DNA from: Methylobacterium sp. SyP6R
Lineage (GTDB): Bacteria; Pseudomonadota; Alphaproteobacteria; Rhizobiales; Beijerinckiaceae
Assembly: GCF_019216885.1 (NCBI RefSeq)
Contig: NZ_JAAQRC020000001.1
Coordinates: 3,020,501 to 3,084,500, forward strand
DNA: 64,000 nt
Direction of reading: 5' to 3'
The translations under genes were made by a program, and so were the position numbers. Below are positions 54,989 through 63,918 of the stretch, in pieces (positions within the stretch are counted from its first letter, which is position 1; every line of letters starts with the position of its first letter). A model generated the notes under the pieces. It was given only the letters and a program-made list of their open reading frames with translations. It made no database searches and was not told the origin of the DNA.

Positions 54989-55882
54989 ATGGCACGCTTC
55001 GAGGGCATCATCCCCTACCTCGTCACCCCGCTCGATGCGGAGGGGCGGGTCGAGGCCGGGGTGATGGCGTCGCTCTGCGACGACCTGATCGCCGCGGGCG
55101 TCCACGGCCTGACCCCGCTAGGCTCGACCGGCGAGTTCGCCTATCTCGACGAGGGGCAGAAGCGCGAGACCGTGGCGGCGGTGGTCGCGGCCGCCGGAGG
55201 CCGGGTGCCGGTCCTGCCCGGCGTCGCCTCGACGGCGATCCGCGGCGCGGTCGCGCAGGCGAAGGCCTGCCGGGCGGCGGGGGCGGACGGGATCGTGCTG
55301 ATCCTCGACGCGTATTTCCCGCTCACCGAGGCGGAGGTCGAGCGCTACTTCCTCACCGTGGCCGATGCCACCGACCTGCCGATCATCCTCTACACCAATC
55401 CGAACTTCCAGCGCGCCGACCTCTCGGTCGCCTCGATCGCCCGGCTCGCGAAGCACCCGAACATCGTCGGCATCAAGGACGCCTCGACCAATACCGGGCG
55501 CCTGCTCTCGATCTTGAACCGTGTCGGCGACGACCTCGACGTCTTCGCCGCCTCCTCGCACATCGCCGCCAGCGTGATGATGCTCGGCGGCAAGGGCTGG
55601 TTCGCCGGTCCCGCCTGCGTCATCCCGCGGGAATGCCTGGCGCTCTACCGGCTGTGCCGGGAGGAGCGGTGGACGGAGGCGGTGGCGCTGCAGAAGCGGG
55701 TCTGGGCCTTCAACGAAGTGTTTGCCCGCTACAACCTCGCGGCCTGCGTCAAGGCGGCGCTCCAGATGCAGGGCTACGCCGTCGGCGATCCGGTGCCGCC
55801 CCAGAGCCCGGCCTCGCCGGAGGCGCGCACGGCCATCGCGACGGCGCTCGCCGCGGTGAGGGCCGCACCGTCGCATCCCTGA
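54989..55882 (+). CDS. DapA-family aldolase/lyase
   Basis: 297 residues. The dihydrodipicolinate synthase/N-acetylneuraminate lyase fold is clear: [17 protein letters not shown] near residue 42, the Tyr of ILYTNPNF near 133 and the Schiff-base Lys of VGIKDAST near 162. It differs from true DapA in several positions, so it may act on another 2-keto acid; L-2-keto-3-deoxysugar or hydroxyproline pathways are possible. It follows nudC by 3 bases and precedes an inositol-monophosphatase-family gene by 49 bases, probably in one transcript. Confidence 0.88.
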   Translation: MARFEGIIPYLVTPLDAEGRVEAGVMASLCDDLIAAGVHGLTPLGSTGEFAYLDEGQKRETVAAVVAAAGGRVPVLPGVASTAIRGAVAQAKACRAAGADGIVLILDAYFPLTEAEVERYFLTVADATDLPIILYTNPNFQRADLSVASIARLAKHPNIVGIKDASTNTGRLLSILNRVGDDLDVFAASSHIAASVMMLGGKGWFAGPACVIPRECLALYRLCREERWTEAVALQKRVWAFNEVFARYNLAACVKAALQMQGYAVGDPVPPQSPASPEARTAIATALAAVRAAPSHP

Positions 55883-55931
55883 CATCGCCGGCCGTGCAGG
55901 ACGGCCGCCTCTCTCTTTCGAAGGACCGATC

Positions 55932-56729
55932 ATGACCATCGATGCCGCCCGCGCGCGCTACGACGCCGCCCTCGCCATCGCACGCGCCGCCGGCGAGACC
56001 GCGCTCGGGTTCTTCAACGCCCGCGACGAGCTGGTGATCGAGCAGAAAAGCGGCGCCCAGGACCTCGTCTCGCAGGCCGACCGCGAGGTCGAGCTCCTGA
56101 TCCGCGCCCGCATCGCCGAGGCCTTCCCCGAGGACGGCGTGATCGGCGAGGAGCACGCCCCGGTCCCGAGCCGGTCGGGCTTTACCTGGGTGGTCGATCC
56201 GATCGACGGGACCAGCCCGTTCCTCAACGGCCAGCCGAACTGGTGCGTGTCGATCGGCGTGCGCGGCCCCGAGGGGCTGGTGGCCGGCGTGATCGAGGCG
56301 CCGGTCCTGCGCGAGACCTATGCGGGTCTCGCGGGGCAGGGCGCGACCGTGAACGGCCGGTCCCTGCGGGTCGACCCCGCCGCGGTGCTGACCTCCGCCA
56401 ATATCGGCTTCGGCGCCACCCAGAAGACCCCCGCCGCGGAGGCCGCCGCCTTCGTGCGCGGCCTCTACGACGAGGGCGGGGTCCTGTTCCGCAACGGCTC
56501 GGGCGCCCTGATGCTGGCCTACGTCGCTGCCGGGCGGCTCGCAGGCTACTACGATCCCGGCCTCAATGCCTGGGACTGCTATGCCGGGCTGCTGCTCGTG
56601 CGCGAGGCCGGCGGCGTCGCCGACTATCTCGGCTCCGACGACATGCTCACCGGCGGTCTGCTCTATTCCGGCACGCCGGCCGTGGTGGCCGACCTGCGCC
56701 GGCTGGGAGACGCATCGCGGCGGGGGTGA
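55932..56729 (+). CDS. Inositol-monophosphatase-family phosphatase
   Basis: 265 residues. Metal-binding motifs are GVIGEEHAP (Glu), TWVVDPIDGTSPFLNG (Asp-Pro-Ile-Asp-Gly-Thr) and the late NAWDCYAGLLLVREAGG (Trp-Asp). These define the lithium-sensitive IMPase family, whose members dephosphorylate inositol-1-phosphate, histidinol phosphate or 3'-phosphoadenosine 5'-phosphate. The exact substrate cannot be told. The start has GAAGGA 6 bases upstream. It is last in the probable nudC-dapA-like unit and converges with the iron-uptake genes. Confidence 0.92.
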   Translation: MTIDAARARYDAALAIARAAGETALGFFNARDELVIEQKSGAQDLVSQADREVELLIRARIAEAFPEDGVIGEEHAPVPSRSGFTWVVDPIDGTSPFLNGQPNWCVSIGVRGPEGLVAGVIEAPVLRETYAGLAGQGATVNGRSLRVDPAAVLTSANIGFGATQKTPAAEAAAFVRGLYDEGGVLFRNGSGALMLAYVAAGRLAGYYDPGLNAWDCYAGLLLVREAGGVADYLGSDDMLTGGLLYSGTPAVVADLRRLGDASRRG

Positions 56730-56739
56730 GGCCCGCCCC

Positions 56740-57075
56740 TCACGCCAGCGACCCGAGCGCGGCGGCAAGCGTCACCGCCGCCGCGAGCGGCGCCATCCAG
56801 AGCAGCGCCCGCGGCCGGTACGACTGGACGACGATCAGGAGAAGACCCGCCCCGATCAGCGATCCGAGCCAATCGACCGGGCCGAAATTCCAGCCGTCGA
56901 GCCGGATCGCGGCGGCGAGGGACAGGCCGAGCAGCGCCCAGCCGGCGGCGCGCAATGCCAGCACGCGCCTGCGGTCCGGCGTGCCCGCCCACAAGGCCTG
57001 ATGGTGCCGGGCCATGCTCAGGCACAGGGCGGCAAGCCCGAGGAAGCCGAGGCCCGAGCCGATCAGCAGCGTCAT
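56740..57075 (-). CDS. Small membrane protein, DUF3325-like
   Basis: 111 residues, ATG at 57075 overlapping the PepSY-gene stop as ATGA. It has three to four hydrophobic segments (LLIGSGLGFLGLAALCLSM, AGWALLGLSLAAAIRL, LLWMAPLAAAVTLAAAL) and the short motif DGWNFGPVDWLGSLIGAG. This fits DUF3325 proteins, which usually sit beside PepSY proteins and siderophore receptors. The family assignment is from memory and context. An inner-membrane role in ferrisiderophore use is inferred. Confidence 0.78.
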   Translation of the reverse strand: MTLLIGSGLGFLGLAALCLSMARHHQALWAGTPDRRRVLALRAAGWALLGLSLAAAIRLDGWNFGPVDWLGSLIGAGLLLIVVQSYRPRALLWMAPLAAAVTLAAALGSLA

Positions 57076-58631
57076 GCCCGCCCCATCTGCGGCGCGGCCG
57101 CGGGCTCGTCCGCGATCCGGCGCGCCCGCCGCGGTGCGGCGAAACGGGCGACCTTGTGCGAGATGAGCGCGAAGCCGGCGGAAAGCGCCAGCAAGGCGGC
57201 GTCGAAGCCGAGGAACCAGGCCGGATCGTCCCAGAGCATCCGGGCGGTCGCGACGTCGGCGAGAACCGCCGCGACGAACAGGGCCGCCACGAGGGCGAGT
57301 GCCCCGCGCCAGGCCCGCCGCGGTGCCGGCCACGCTCCTGCGAGCGCCACGGCGATCCAGGCGCCGAAGAACACCCGGACCTCCCACTCCGCTCTGGCGC
57401 CGAGGTCGAGGGGCAGGAGCCGGTTGGCGAGGAGATAGGCGGCGATTGCGGCCGGCAGGCCCGCGATGGTGCCGAGGTTCAGCGCATGGACGAGGCGCCA
57501 GCCGAATCCCGCCGCGGCTCCGACCTTCGGCAGCCGCGCCACGGTCCACAGCACCAGCCCGCTCCCCACCATGGCGCAGCCCATAAGCCCGCACAGGAAG
57601 AACAGCATCCGCAAGGCCGCTCCGGCGAAATGCGCCTCGTGCAGGCCGACCATCGTGGTGAAGGTCTTGGCTGCCGGACGCAGCCCCCCGGACAGGACCT
57701 CGACCACCTCTCCGTTCGTACCCGCGAAGGCGACCTGCGGGTGCTCGTGCGAGAGGCCGTGCGGCTCCTCGAACACCGCCACCACCGTGGAGTTCGCGTC
57801 GCGCGGGTTGACGATGGTCAGCCGCTCCAGCGTCTCGGGGATGGTCGCGCGGGCCTTCACCACCATCGGCCCGACCGGGGCGAGGGTGCCGGGTTGTCCG
57901 GAGGCCGGGCGGTTCGTCGTGATCTGACCGGTCTCGGCGAAGTAGGCCTGCTGGTCGCCCTTGTAGGCCGCCGTGATGCCCCAGGGCATGTACATCAGCG
58001 CCAGGGTGACCACGCCCGTATAGGTGATCATCAGATGGAACGGCAGCGCCAGCACCCCGCTGACGTTGTGGGCATCGAGCCAGCCGCGCTGCGCCGCCTT
58101 GTCCCGGCGCAGGGTGAAGAAATCCGAAAAGATGCGCCGGTGGGTGACGATGCCGCTGACCAGCGCCACCAGCATCACCATCGCGCAGATGCCGACGATC
58201 CAGCGGCCCCAGAACGGGGGCAGGTTCAGTTCGAAGTGGAAGCGGTAGAAGAAATCGCCGCCGCGGGTCGCCCGAAGCGCGGCGGGCGCACCGGTCTTCG
58301 GATCGAGGAGGACGTGGCCCGGGGGCGTGCCGGGCGCGTTGCGCCAGAACAGCTCGACGAGGGGCCGCTCGGGCGTCGGCAGGCCGACGAACCACGTCCG
58401 CGCGTGCCCCGCATGGGCCTCCAGATGCGCGACCGCGAGGTCGGCCGAGGCCGCCAGGGTTTCGGGCGCGATCGTGGCGTGCCGCGCCAGTTCCGGCTGC
58501 ATCCAGCGCGAGATCTCGGCCCGGTAATAGGTCGCGGTGCCGGTGACGAAGACGGAAAACAGCACCCAGCCGACGACGAGGCCGGACCAGGTGTGCAGCC
58601 ACGCCATGGACTGGCGGAAACCCTGCTTCAT
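57072..58631 (-). CDS. PepSY-associated membrane protein, probable ferrisiderophore reductase
   Basis: 519 residues. The first span is MAWLHTWSGLVVGWVLFSVF with the typical Trp-His-x-Trp-Ser-Gly. Three more spans follow around residues 145, 190-210 and 330-350, with a periplasmic PepSY region between. C-terminal spans are at 395-500. Conserved histidines (for example WLHTWSG and LLHGI-like positions near spans) could hold haem. Proteins of this type help release iron from siderophores at the inner membrane. It is coupled to the DUF3325-like gene and shares its strand with the TonB receptor upstream. Confidence 0.88.
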   Translation of the reverse strand: MKQGFRQSMAWLHTWSGLVVGWVLFSVFVTGTATYYRAEISRWMQPELARHATIAPETLAASADLAVAHLEAHAGHARTWFVGLPTPERPLVELFWRNAPGTPPGHVLLDPKTGAPAALRATRGGDFFYRFHFELNLPPFWGRWIVGICAMVMLVALVSGIVTHRRIFSDFFTLRRDKAAQRGWLDAHNVSGVLALPFHLMITYTGVVTLALMYMPWGITAAYKGDQQAYFAETGQITTNRPASGQPGTLAPVGPMVVKARATIPETLERLTIVNPRDANSTVVAVFEEPHGLSHEHPQVAFAGTNGEVVEVLSGGLRPAAKTFTTMVGLHEAHFAGAALRMLFFLCGLMGCAMVGSGLVLWTVARLPKVGAAAGFGWRLVHALNLGTIAGLPAAIAAYLLANRLLPLDLGARAEWEVRVFFGAWIAVALAGAWPAPRRAWRGALALVAALFVAAVLADVATARMLWDDPAWFLGFDAALLALSAGFALISHKVARFAAPRRARRIADEPAAAPQMGRA

Positions 58632-58688
58632 GGCGCGAGTCTCAAGCGGTTTTCGAGTGGAGTAAAAATATCCCGGTGTCTCTGTTCG

Positions 58689-58832
58689 ATCCCAACTACG
58701 ACCTCATCCTGAGGTGCGACTGGAAGGAGCCTCGAAGGAGGGCTCCAGGGATCACAGCGATATCTGAAGCCCTCCTTCGAGGTCAGTCCATCTCCGTTGG
58801 ACTGACACCTCAGGATGAGGTCGCGGGTGGGA
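58689..58832. repeat. Dispersed long-hairpin repeat, copy R2
   Basis: A second copy of the 10821-10967 element, in the same orientation, with the same outer CCTCATCCTGAGGTG arms and inner CTCGAAGGAGGGC arms. Only the loop region differs clearly. It separates the PepSY gene from the small membrane-protein gene and may end transcription there. Confidence 0.75.
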
Positions 58833-58862
58833 GAGAGAAGGACATGCATCGGGCGCGTGCTC

Positions 58863-59186
58863 TCAGGGTGCGTGACCGAGCGGGAAGAGCCCGATGACGG
58901 CGGCGAGAGCTACGCCGAGCACGAGGGCGACGCCGCCGACGATTCCGGCGGCGCGCCCGAGCGAGCGGGCCGCGAAGACGACGACCACGACGCCGACCAT
59001 GATGGCGAAGCTCGCGAGCGTCGCCATCGTCACGGCCTCCGCCCGGGGCATCGGCAGGGTCAGGGACAGGAGGGCGGTCGCGAGCGCCGCAACCCCGTAG
59101 CCGCCCCCAGCGGCGAGGACGACGCGTCCTGCCACCGCGGCCCGGTCCGAGAGCGTGGGTGAGCGGGTCATCGGTGTGGGGGGCAT
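58863..59186 (-). CDS. Small membrane protein, DUF3649-like
   Basis: 107 residues with three hydrophobic segments (VVLAAGGGYGVAALATALLS, VTMATLASFAIMVGVVVVVF, IVGGVALVLGVALAAVIGLF). Size, spans and location next to a TonB receptor and PepSY protein fit the DUF3649 iron-uptake accessory proteins. That family name is from memory. It begins 10 bases after the receptor stop and is probably in its transcript. An in-frame start at MTRSPTL is an alternative. Confidence 0.75.
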   Translation of the reverse strand: MPPTPMTRSPTLSDRAAVAGRVVLAAGGGYGVAALATALLSLTLPMPRAEAVTMATLASFAIMVGVVVVVFAARSLGRAAGIVGGVALVLGVALAAVIGLFPLGHAP

Positions 59187-59195
59187 CGCGCCCCC

Positions 59196-61547
59196 TTACC
59201 AGCGGTAGCGCAGGGTCGCATAGACCGTGCGCGGCAGGCCGTAGAAGCAGGTCGCATAGGAGAAGCAGCCGGTCACGGTGCGATCATCGAGGAGGTTCTG
59301 GGCGTTGACCTGAAGGTCGAAGCCGGTGAGCGTCGGGCTCAGGTGCTTGAGGTCGTAAGCCGCCACCGCGTCGACCAGCACGGCTTCCGGCACCCGGAAG
59401 GTGTTGGCCGGGTCGCCCCAGGAGCCGCCGAGGTAGCGCACGCCGCCGCCGAGGCTCAGGCCCATGAGCGGGCCGGACTGGAAGCGGTAATCGACGAACA
59501 GCGAGGCGGTGCGGTCCGGCACCTGGACCGGACGCAGGCCCACGATCGGCACGTTCCGGCCGGTGACCTGGTTGAAGGTCGTGTTGGTGTCGCGCGTGTT
59601 GCGCACGTCGAGGAAGGAGACGCCGCCGACGAGGTTCAGCCCCTCGGCCAGCGTCGCCCGGGCCTCGAACTCGACGCCCTGCACGCCGATCTCGCCGGTC
59701 TGGAGGCTGAAGGTCGGGCCGTTCACCGGGTCCGGCGTCAGGGTGTTCGAGCGCTTGATGTCGAAGGCGGCGGCCGTGAGCAGGATGTCGGTGCCCGGCG
59801 GCTGGTACTTGATGCCGGCCTCGTATTGCCGGCTCGAGATCGGATCCGGGATCCGCCCGGTCGTGCCGAAGGCCGGATCGTAGATGCGCCCGCTCGCGAT
59901 CGGCTCGAATGCCTCGCTGTAGGAAACGTAAGGCGCCACGCCGCCGTCGAAGCGGTAGAGAAGGCTCGCCCGGTAGGTGAGCGCGTCGGAGGGCACGTCC
60001 TGGAACGCCACGGCGCCGGTGGCCAGCGTCCGGGTCGGCCCGGCCTGCCGGGCGGTGTCGTAGCGCCCGCCGAGCGTCAGGACCAGGCGGTCGACCTTGA
60101 TCTGGTCTTGCAGGTAGACGCCGGTCTGCTGCGCCGTGATGCGGGCATTGCTGGTGAATCCCGGCACCGCGATGTTCATGTCGTAGTTCGGCGTCAGCGC
60201 GTTGAGGTCGGGCGCGGCCGGGAACGGGGTCTGGAGCGTGCGGGTCTTGATCGTCTGGTGGTCGACGCCGAACAGGGCGGTATGGGCGAAGGGGCCGGTG
60301 TCGAACTTCGCCTCGACATAATTGTCCATCGTGTAGGCGTCGATCGCCACGTCGGTGGCGATGCGCGAGCGGTTGATCAGCGGCCCTGTCGTCAGCGCCG
60401 TGGCCGGGAAGAGCGGGGTGTTGCCGCTGAAGGCGCCGTAGACGCTGCGATACTGCCCTTCCGTCCGCAGGAAACGGCCCGAGGAGTGGAAGCGGAAGGC
60501 GTCGTCGAAGCGGTGATCGAGGACATAGGTCACCGCGGCCTGCGTGCGGTCGGATTGCTCGAAATTGCGGTCGCCGTCGTAGAAATCGACCGGCAGGCGC
60601 CCGACGATGCCGCTGCCGAAATTGCGCGGAAAGACCGTGCCGTAGGCCGGGAAGCCGCCGTAGAAGCCCGAGAACGGGTCGCGCTGGTAGAGGCCGAGCA
60701 CGGTGAGCGAGGTGTCGGCGGAGGGGCGCCAGGTCAGGCTCGGCTGGATGAAGGCGCGCTCGACCCGCGTCGTCACCGCGGGCCCGTCGCCGTTCCAGCC
60801 CAAGGCCGTCACCCGGTAGGCGAATTCCTCCGTTCCGGGAATCGTCGTCTCCGAGGTGATCGGCCCGCCGACATCGAAGCCGCCCCGCACCTCGCTGAAG
60901 CCGCCGCCCTGGACGAAGACCTCGCCGTGGCGGACGAATTGCGGCATCTTCGACGTGAGGTTGACGATGCCGCCGGGGCCGGACTGGCCGTAGAGCACCG
61001 AGGCCGGGCCCTTGACGATGTCGATCCGCTCGATCCGGTAGGGATCGACCGACGGGAAGGCGTCGCGGGAGGTCGGCAGGCGCATCCCGTCGAGGAAGAG
61101 CGGGGCGGTGAAGCCGCGGATCGCAAACTGCTCCAGCCGGGTCCCGCCGGCGCCGCCGCGCTGCTCGGTGGTCACGCTCGGGCTGTAGCGCAGGGCCTGG
61201 TTGATGGTGAGCGCGTTCTGGTCCTCGATCTGCTGGCGGCCGATCACGGTGATCGATTGCGCGGTCTCGAGGATCGGCGTGTCGGTCTTCGTCGCCACCA
61301 CGCTGCGCGCGGCGACGTAACCCGGAACCGGCCCCCTTGCGCCGCCGGCCTGCGTCCCGGCGGCGGTCGCCGTGGCGGGGCGGGCGGTGCCCGCGACGCT
61401 GATCGTGTCGAGGGCGATCTCGGCGTCCTGGCCGCGGGCCCCCGCAACGACGCCGGACGACAGCACCACCCCCGACAGGAGCGACCGGGTCAGCCGACGC
61501 CCCGCGCGCGAGAGGGGAGTGGCACGACGCGACGACGGAGCGGGCAT
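59196..61547 (-). CDS. TonB-dependent siderophore receptor
   Basis: 783 residues from the ATG at 61547. A long signal region (RLTRSLLSGVVLSSGVVAGA) is followed by a TonB-box-like segment (IALDTISVAG) and the plug domain (QSITVIGRQQIEDQNALT, VDPYRIERIDIVKGPASVLY, GGIVNLTSKMP). A beta-barrel follows and ends in the C-terminal aromatic TLRYRW. It resembles ferrichrome/ferrioxamine-type receptors and imports an iron-siderophore across the outer membrane. It heads the operon with the two small membrane proteins and the PepSY protein. Iron-dependent control is expected; the leader is AT-rich. Confidence 0.94.
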   Translation of the reverse strand: MPAPSSRRATPLSRAGRRLTRSLLSGVVLSSGVVAGARGQDAEIALDTISVAGTARPATATAAGTQAGGARGPVPGYVAARSVVATKTDTPILETAQSITVIGRQQIEDQNALTINQALRYSPSVTTEQRGGAGGTRLEQFAIRGFTAPLFLDGMRLPTSRDAFPSVDPYRIERIDIVKGPASVLYGQSGPGGIVNLTSKMPQFVRHGEVFVQGGGFSEVRGGFDVGGPITSETTIPGTEEFAYRVTALGWNGDGPAVTTRVERAFIQPSLTWRPSADTSLTVLGLYQRDPFSGFYGGFPAYGTVFPRNFGSGIVGRLPVDFYDGDRNFEQSDRTQAAVTYVLDHRFDDAFRFHSSGRFLRTEGQYRSVYGAFSGNTPLFPATALTTGPLINRSRIATDVAIDAYTMDNYVEAKFDTGPFAHTALFGVDHQTIKTRTLQTPFPAAPDLNALTPNYDMNIAVPGFTSNARITAQQTGVYLQDQIKVDRLVLTLGGRYDTARQAGPTRTLATGAVAFQDVPSDALTYRASLLYRFDGGVAPYVSYSEAFEPIASGRIYDPAFGTTGRIPDPISSRQYEAGIKYQPPGTDILLTAAAFDIKRSNTLTPDPVNGPTFSLQTGEIGVQGVEFEARATLAEGLNLVGGVSFLDVRNTRDTNTTFNQVTGRNVPIVGLRPVQVPDRTASLFVDYRFQSGPLMGLSLGGGVRYLGGSWGDPANTFRVPEAVLVDAVAAYDLKHLSPTLTGFDLQVNAQNLLDDRTVTGCFSYATCFYGLPRTVYATLRYRW

Positions 61548-61648
61548 GATACAATCCAGGACGAGCGGGAACGCCGATCGCGGCCAGAAAATCCATGGAA
61601 CGAGCAGGGACGGCCGCGGCTGGAAACCGAATGGCAAAATCGTTTGAC

Positions 61649-61700
61649 GCTAACAAGAGCTATGTTTTTTAGCTATTACAATGAGAGTATTAGCGGATTT
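61649..61700 (-). promoter_or_regulatory. AT-rich leader of the TonB receptor operon
   Basis: This is the most AT-rich stretch of the area. It holds a dyad AGCTA/TAGCT (61658-61674) inside a wider GCTAA...TTAGC symmetry. It lies about 110 bases before the receptor start. It is a candidate promoter with an iron-responsive operator (Fur, Irr or RirA type); no consensus match is good enough to name one. Confidence 0.4.
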
Positions 61701-62089
61701 CTATGGATCGATCATACAGGACTTGATGGAAATTGTCACTTGTTCCGGTCAAGCTGTGGGGCAGTACCCGCGAGAAGGGGCAACGGCCGGAGCGCTGTGT
61801 GGCCAGCACAGGTGGGCCTCCGACGCAGGGTCACGCGGGACTTCGCCATAACCGGTTAGTCCGAAAGACATAGGCGATGCCTCGTCGGCGGGTGCGGCTG
61901 GCGGCGGGGAGGCCAGGATGGTCGTTCTGGTCGGGACATGACGCCCGGTGCGGCGGGGCATTGCGCGCGATCCGCGCCTGTTGATGGGCGAGCCGCGATC
62001 GGTCCGATCCTGCGCCCTGCCTGAGCCGCATCGTCGGGCGCCCCTGCACGGGCGCTGATTCGGCTCGACGCATCTCGGACCCTCCACGT

Positions 62090-62243
62090 CATTCCGGGGC
62101 CGCGCAGCGGAGCCCGGACCCGAAGGCGCGCGAAGCGCAATCCAGAACCTCGGGTGGGACTGGATGAAGCGGAACGCGATCCGCGTTTTTCTGAACTCTC
62201 AGTGGCTATGGATTCCGGGCTCCGCTACGCGGCCCCGGAATGA
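62090..62243. repeat. Inverted repeat pair (REP-like) in gene-free region
   Basis: CATTCCGGGGCCGCGCAGCG (from 62090) continuing GAGCCCGG is matched in reverse by CCGGGCTCCGCTACGCGGCC continuing CCGGAATG (62214-62241). A single arm of the same kind occurs at 12311-12341. The region 61701-62433 around it has no gene that I can support; frames on the minus strand there look like chance. Confidence 0.65.
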
Positions 62244-62299
62244 CGAGGAGGGTGTCGAGGCTGTTGAGAAAACCGGAGCCGGTTCGACTCGCGATGGCA

Positions 62300-62342
62300 G
62301 CATCACAATGAAATGACAGCTCAGGACGAGGTTGCGGGTGGG
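62300..62342. repeat. Partial copy R3 of the dispersed hairpin repeat
   Basis: TGACAGCTCAGGACGAGGTT followed by GCGGGTGGGAT matches the right end of R1 and R2 (ACACCTCAGGACGAGGTCG). The left arm is missing, so this is a truncated relic. Confidence 0.55.
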
Positions 62343-62433
62343 ATGGAAATCCTGCATCCATCAAGGCGTCGTCTTCGACGAACCGCCATCCACCTCGCCG
62401 AACCACGCTCCAGGCCGCGCGCCCCACGCCCCG

Positions 62434-63780
62434 TCAGGCCGTCTGGCCGCTCAGTCGCGCCAGCGCCCGCTCGCGCCCGATCAGCGGCAGGAGGCCGGCG
62501 AGGTCCGGCCCGTGGTCGAGGCCGGTCAGCGCGAGGCGCAAGGGCAGGAACAGCGCCTTGCCCTTGAGGCCGGTCGCCGTCCGCACCGCCTCCGTCACAA
62601 GCTTCCAGGTCGTGGCATCCCACGGCTCCGGCGGCAACGCATCGCGCGCGACGGCGAGCAGGTCCGGCGCCTCGCCGGTCACCGGCGTCACCGGGCCCGC
62701 GACCACCCGCCACCACTCGGCGGCGTCCGACACCCGGGTCAGGTTCGCCCGCACCACCTCCCAGAAGGCGGGCGCCCGCTCGGGCGCGACGCCGAGGGCG
62801 GAGAGCCGTCCGGCCACCGCCGCATAATCGAGGCCATGCACGACGCGGGCGTTGAGGCCGTCGAGCTCGTGCTCGTCGAACTTCGCGGGTGCGCGCGAGA
62901 CGTGGGAGAGGTCGACGAGGGCGGCGAGCTCGTCGAGGTCGCAGACCGGCCGCACCGCCTCGGCCGAGCCGGTCAGCACCGCGAGCGCCGCCACCGCCAT
63001 CGGCTCGTAGCCGGAGTCGCGCAAGCCCCGCAGGGAGAGGTGACCGAGGCGCTTCGACAGCCCCTCGCCGCTCGCCGTGGTGAGCAGGTTGTGATGGGCG
63101 AAGACCGGCACGGCCGCGCCGAGGGCGGAGAAAATCTGGATCTGGACCGCGGTGTTGGTGACGTGGTCCTCGCCCCGGATCACGTGGGTCACGCCGGTCT
63201 CGGCGTCGTCGACCACGGAAGGCAGGGTGTAGAGGTAGCTGCCGTCCTCGCGGATCAGCACCGGGTCGGACAGGCTGTCGGCCTCGACGTGGCAGGGCCC
63301 GCGCACGAGGTCGTCCCAGGTCACGGTGCCGGGATCGAGGCGGAAGCGCCAATGCGGCCGGCGCCCCTCGGCCTCGAAGGCGGCGCGCTCCTCGGGGCTG
63401 AGCTTGAGGGCGGCCCGGTCGTAGACCGGCGGCAGGCCGCGGCCGAGCTGGCGCCGGCGGCGGCGCTCCAGTTCCTCGGCCGTCTCGTAGGCCGGGTAGA
63501 GCCGGCCCGAGGCCTTCAGGCGCTCGGCGGCGGCATCGTAGATCGCGAGGCGCTCCGACTGGCGAAACATTCCGTCCGGGACGATGCCGAGCCAGCCCAG
63601 GTCCTCCTCGATCGCCGCGGCGAATTCGGCCGTCGAGCGCGCCGTGTCGGTGTCGTCGAGGCGCAGCCAGAACCGGCCGCCGGACCGGCGGGCGAACAGC
63701 GCGTTGAACAGGGCCGGCCGGGCATTGCCGATATGCAGGAAGCCGGTGGGCGAGGGAGCGAAGCGAACGACAGGTGCCAT
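62434..63780 (-). CDS. gltX: Glutamyl-tRNA synthetase
   Basis: 448 residues from the ATG at 63780. Class I signatures are [20 protein letters not shown] (HIGH near residue 16) and [13 protein letters not shown] (KMSKS equivalent near 243), with the ligand segment [14 protein letters not shown]. It is a standard bacterial discriminating or non-discriminating GluRS; which one cannot be told. Alphaproteobacteria often carry two copies, and this shorter form could be the second. The C-terminal anticodon domain is complete. It is a single gene in a gene-poor setting. Confidence 0.95.
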   Translation of the reverse strand: MAPVVRFAPSPTGFLHIGNARPALFNALFARRSGGRFWLRLDDTDTARSTAEFAAAIEEDLGWLGIVPDGMFRQSERLAIYDAAAERLKASGRLYPAYETAEELERRRRRQLGRGLPPVYDRAALKLSPEERAAFEAEGRRPHWRFRLDPGTVTWDDLVRGPCHVEADSLSDPVLIREDGSYLYTLPSVVDDAETGVTHVIRGEDHVTNTAVQIQIFSALGAAVPVFAHHNLLTTASGEGLSKRLGHLSLRGLRDSGYEPMAVAALAVLTGSAEAVRPVCDLDELAALVDLSHVSRAPAKFDEHELDGLNARVVHGLDYAAVAGRLSALGVAPERAPAFWEVVRANLTRVSDAAEWWRVVAGPVTPVTGEAPDLLAVARDALPPEPWDATTWKLVTEAVRTATGLKGKALFLPLRLALTGLDHGPDLAGLLPLIGRERALARLSGQTA

Positions 63781-63854
63781 GGCGGCACTCGTAGAGCATC
63801 GGCGGAGCGGGGCGCAATCCGGCGTTTCTCCCCGGGCCGCCGGAGACCGGATCA

Positions 63855-63918
63855 GGCCAGCCAAGACGTCACGCCAGCCAAGACGTCGCGCCAGCCAGGA
63901 CGTCACGCCAGCCAGGCG
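63855..63918. repeat. 17-bp tandem repeat, about four units
   Basis: The unit GCCAGCCAAGACGTCAC recurs at 63856, 63873, 63890 and 63907 with one to four changes. The last unit contains the stop codon of the minus-strand gene that follows, so its 3' end has been copied downstream three times. Confidence 0.8.

Noticed and set aside
50777-55105. A 1442-codon open frame on the minus strand
   Set aside because: Only its last 496 codons form the polyol dehydrogenase. The upstream part runs antisense through hemN, nudC and the DapA-like gene and has no domain of its own, an effect of high GC content.
59343-61859. An 838-codon open frame antisense to the TonB receptor
   Set aside because: It mirrors the receptor gene, has no domain, and overlaps the receptor promoter.
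61749-62140. Several overlapping minus-strand frames upstream of the TonB receptor
   Set aside because: They are short, mutually overlapping, Arg/Pro-rich, and one crosses a REP-like repeat; no ribosome-binding site supports any of them.
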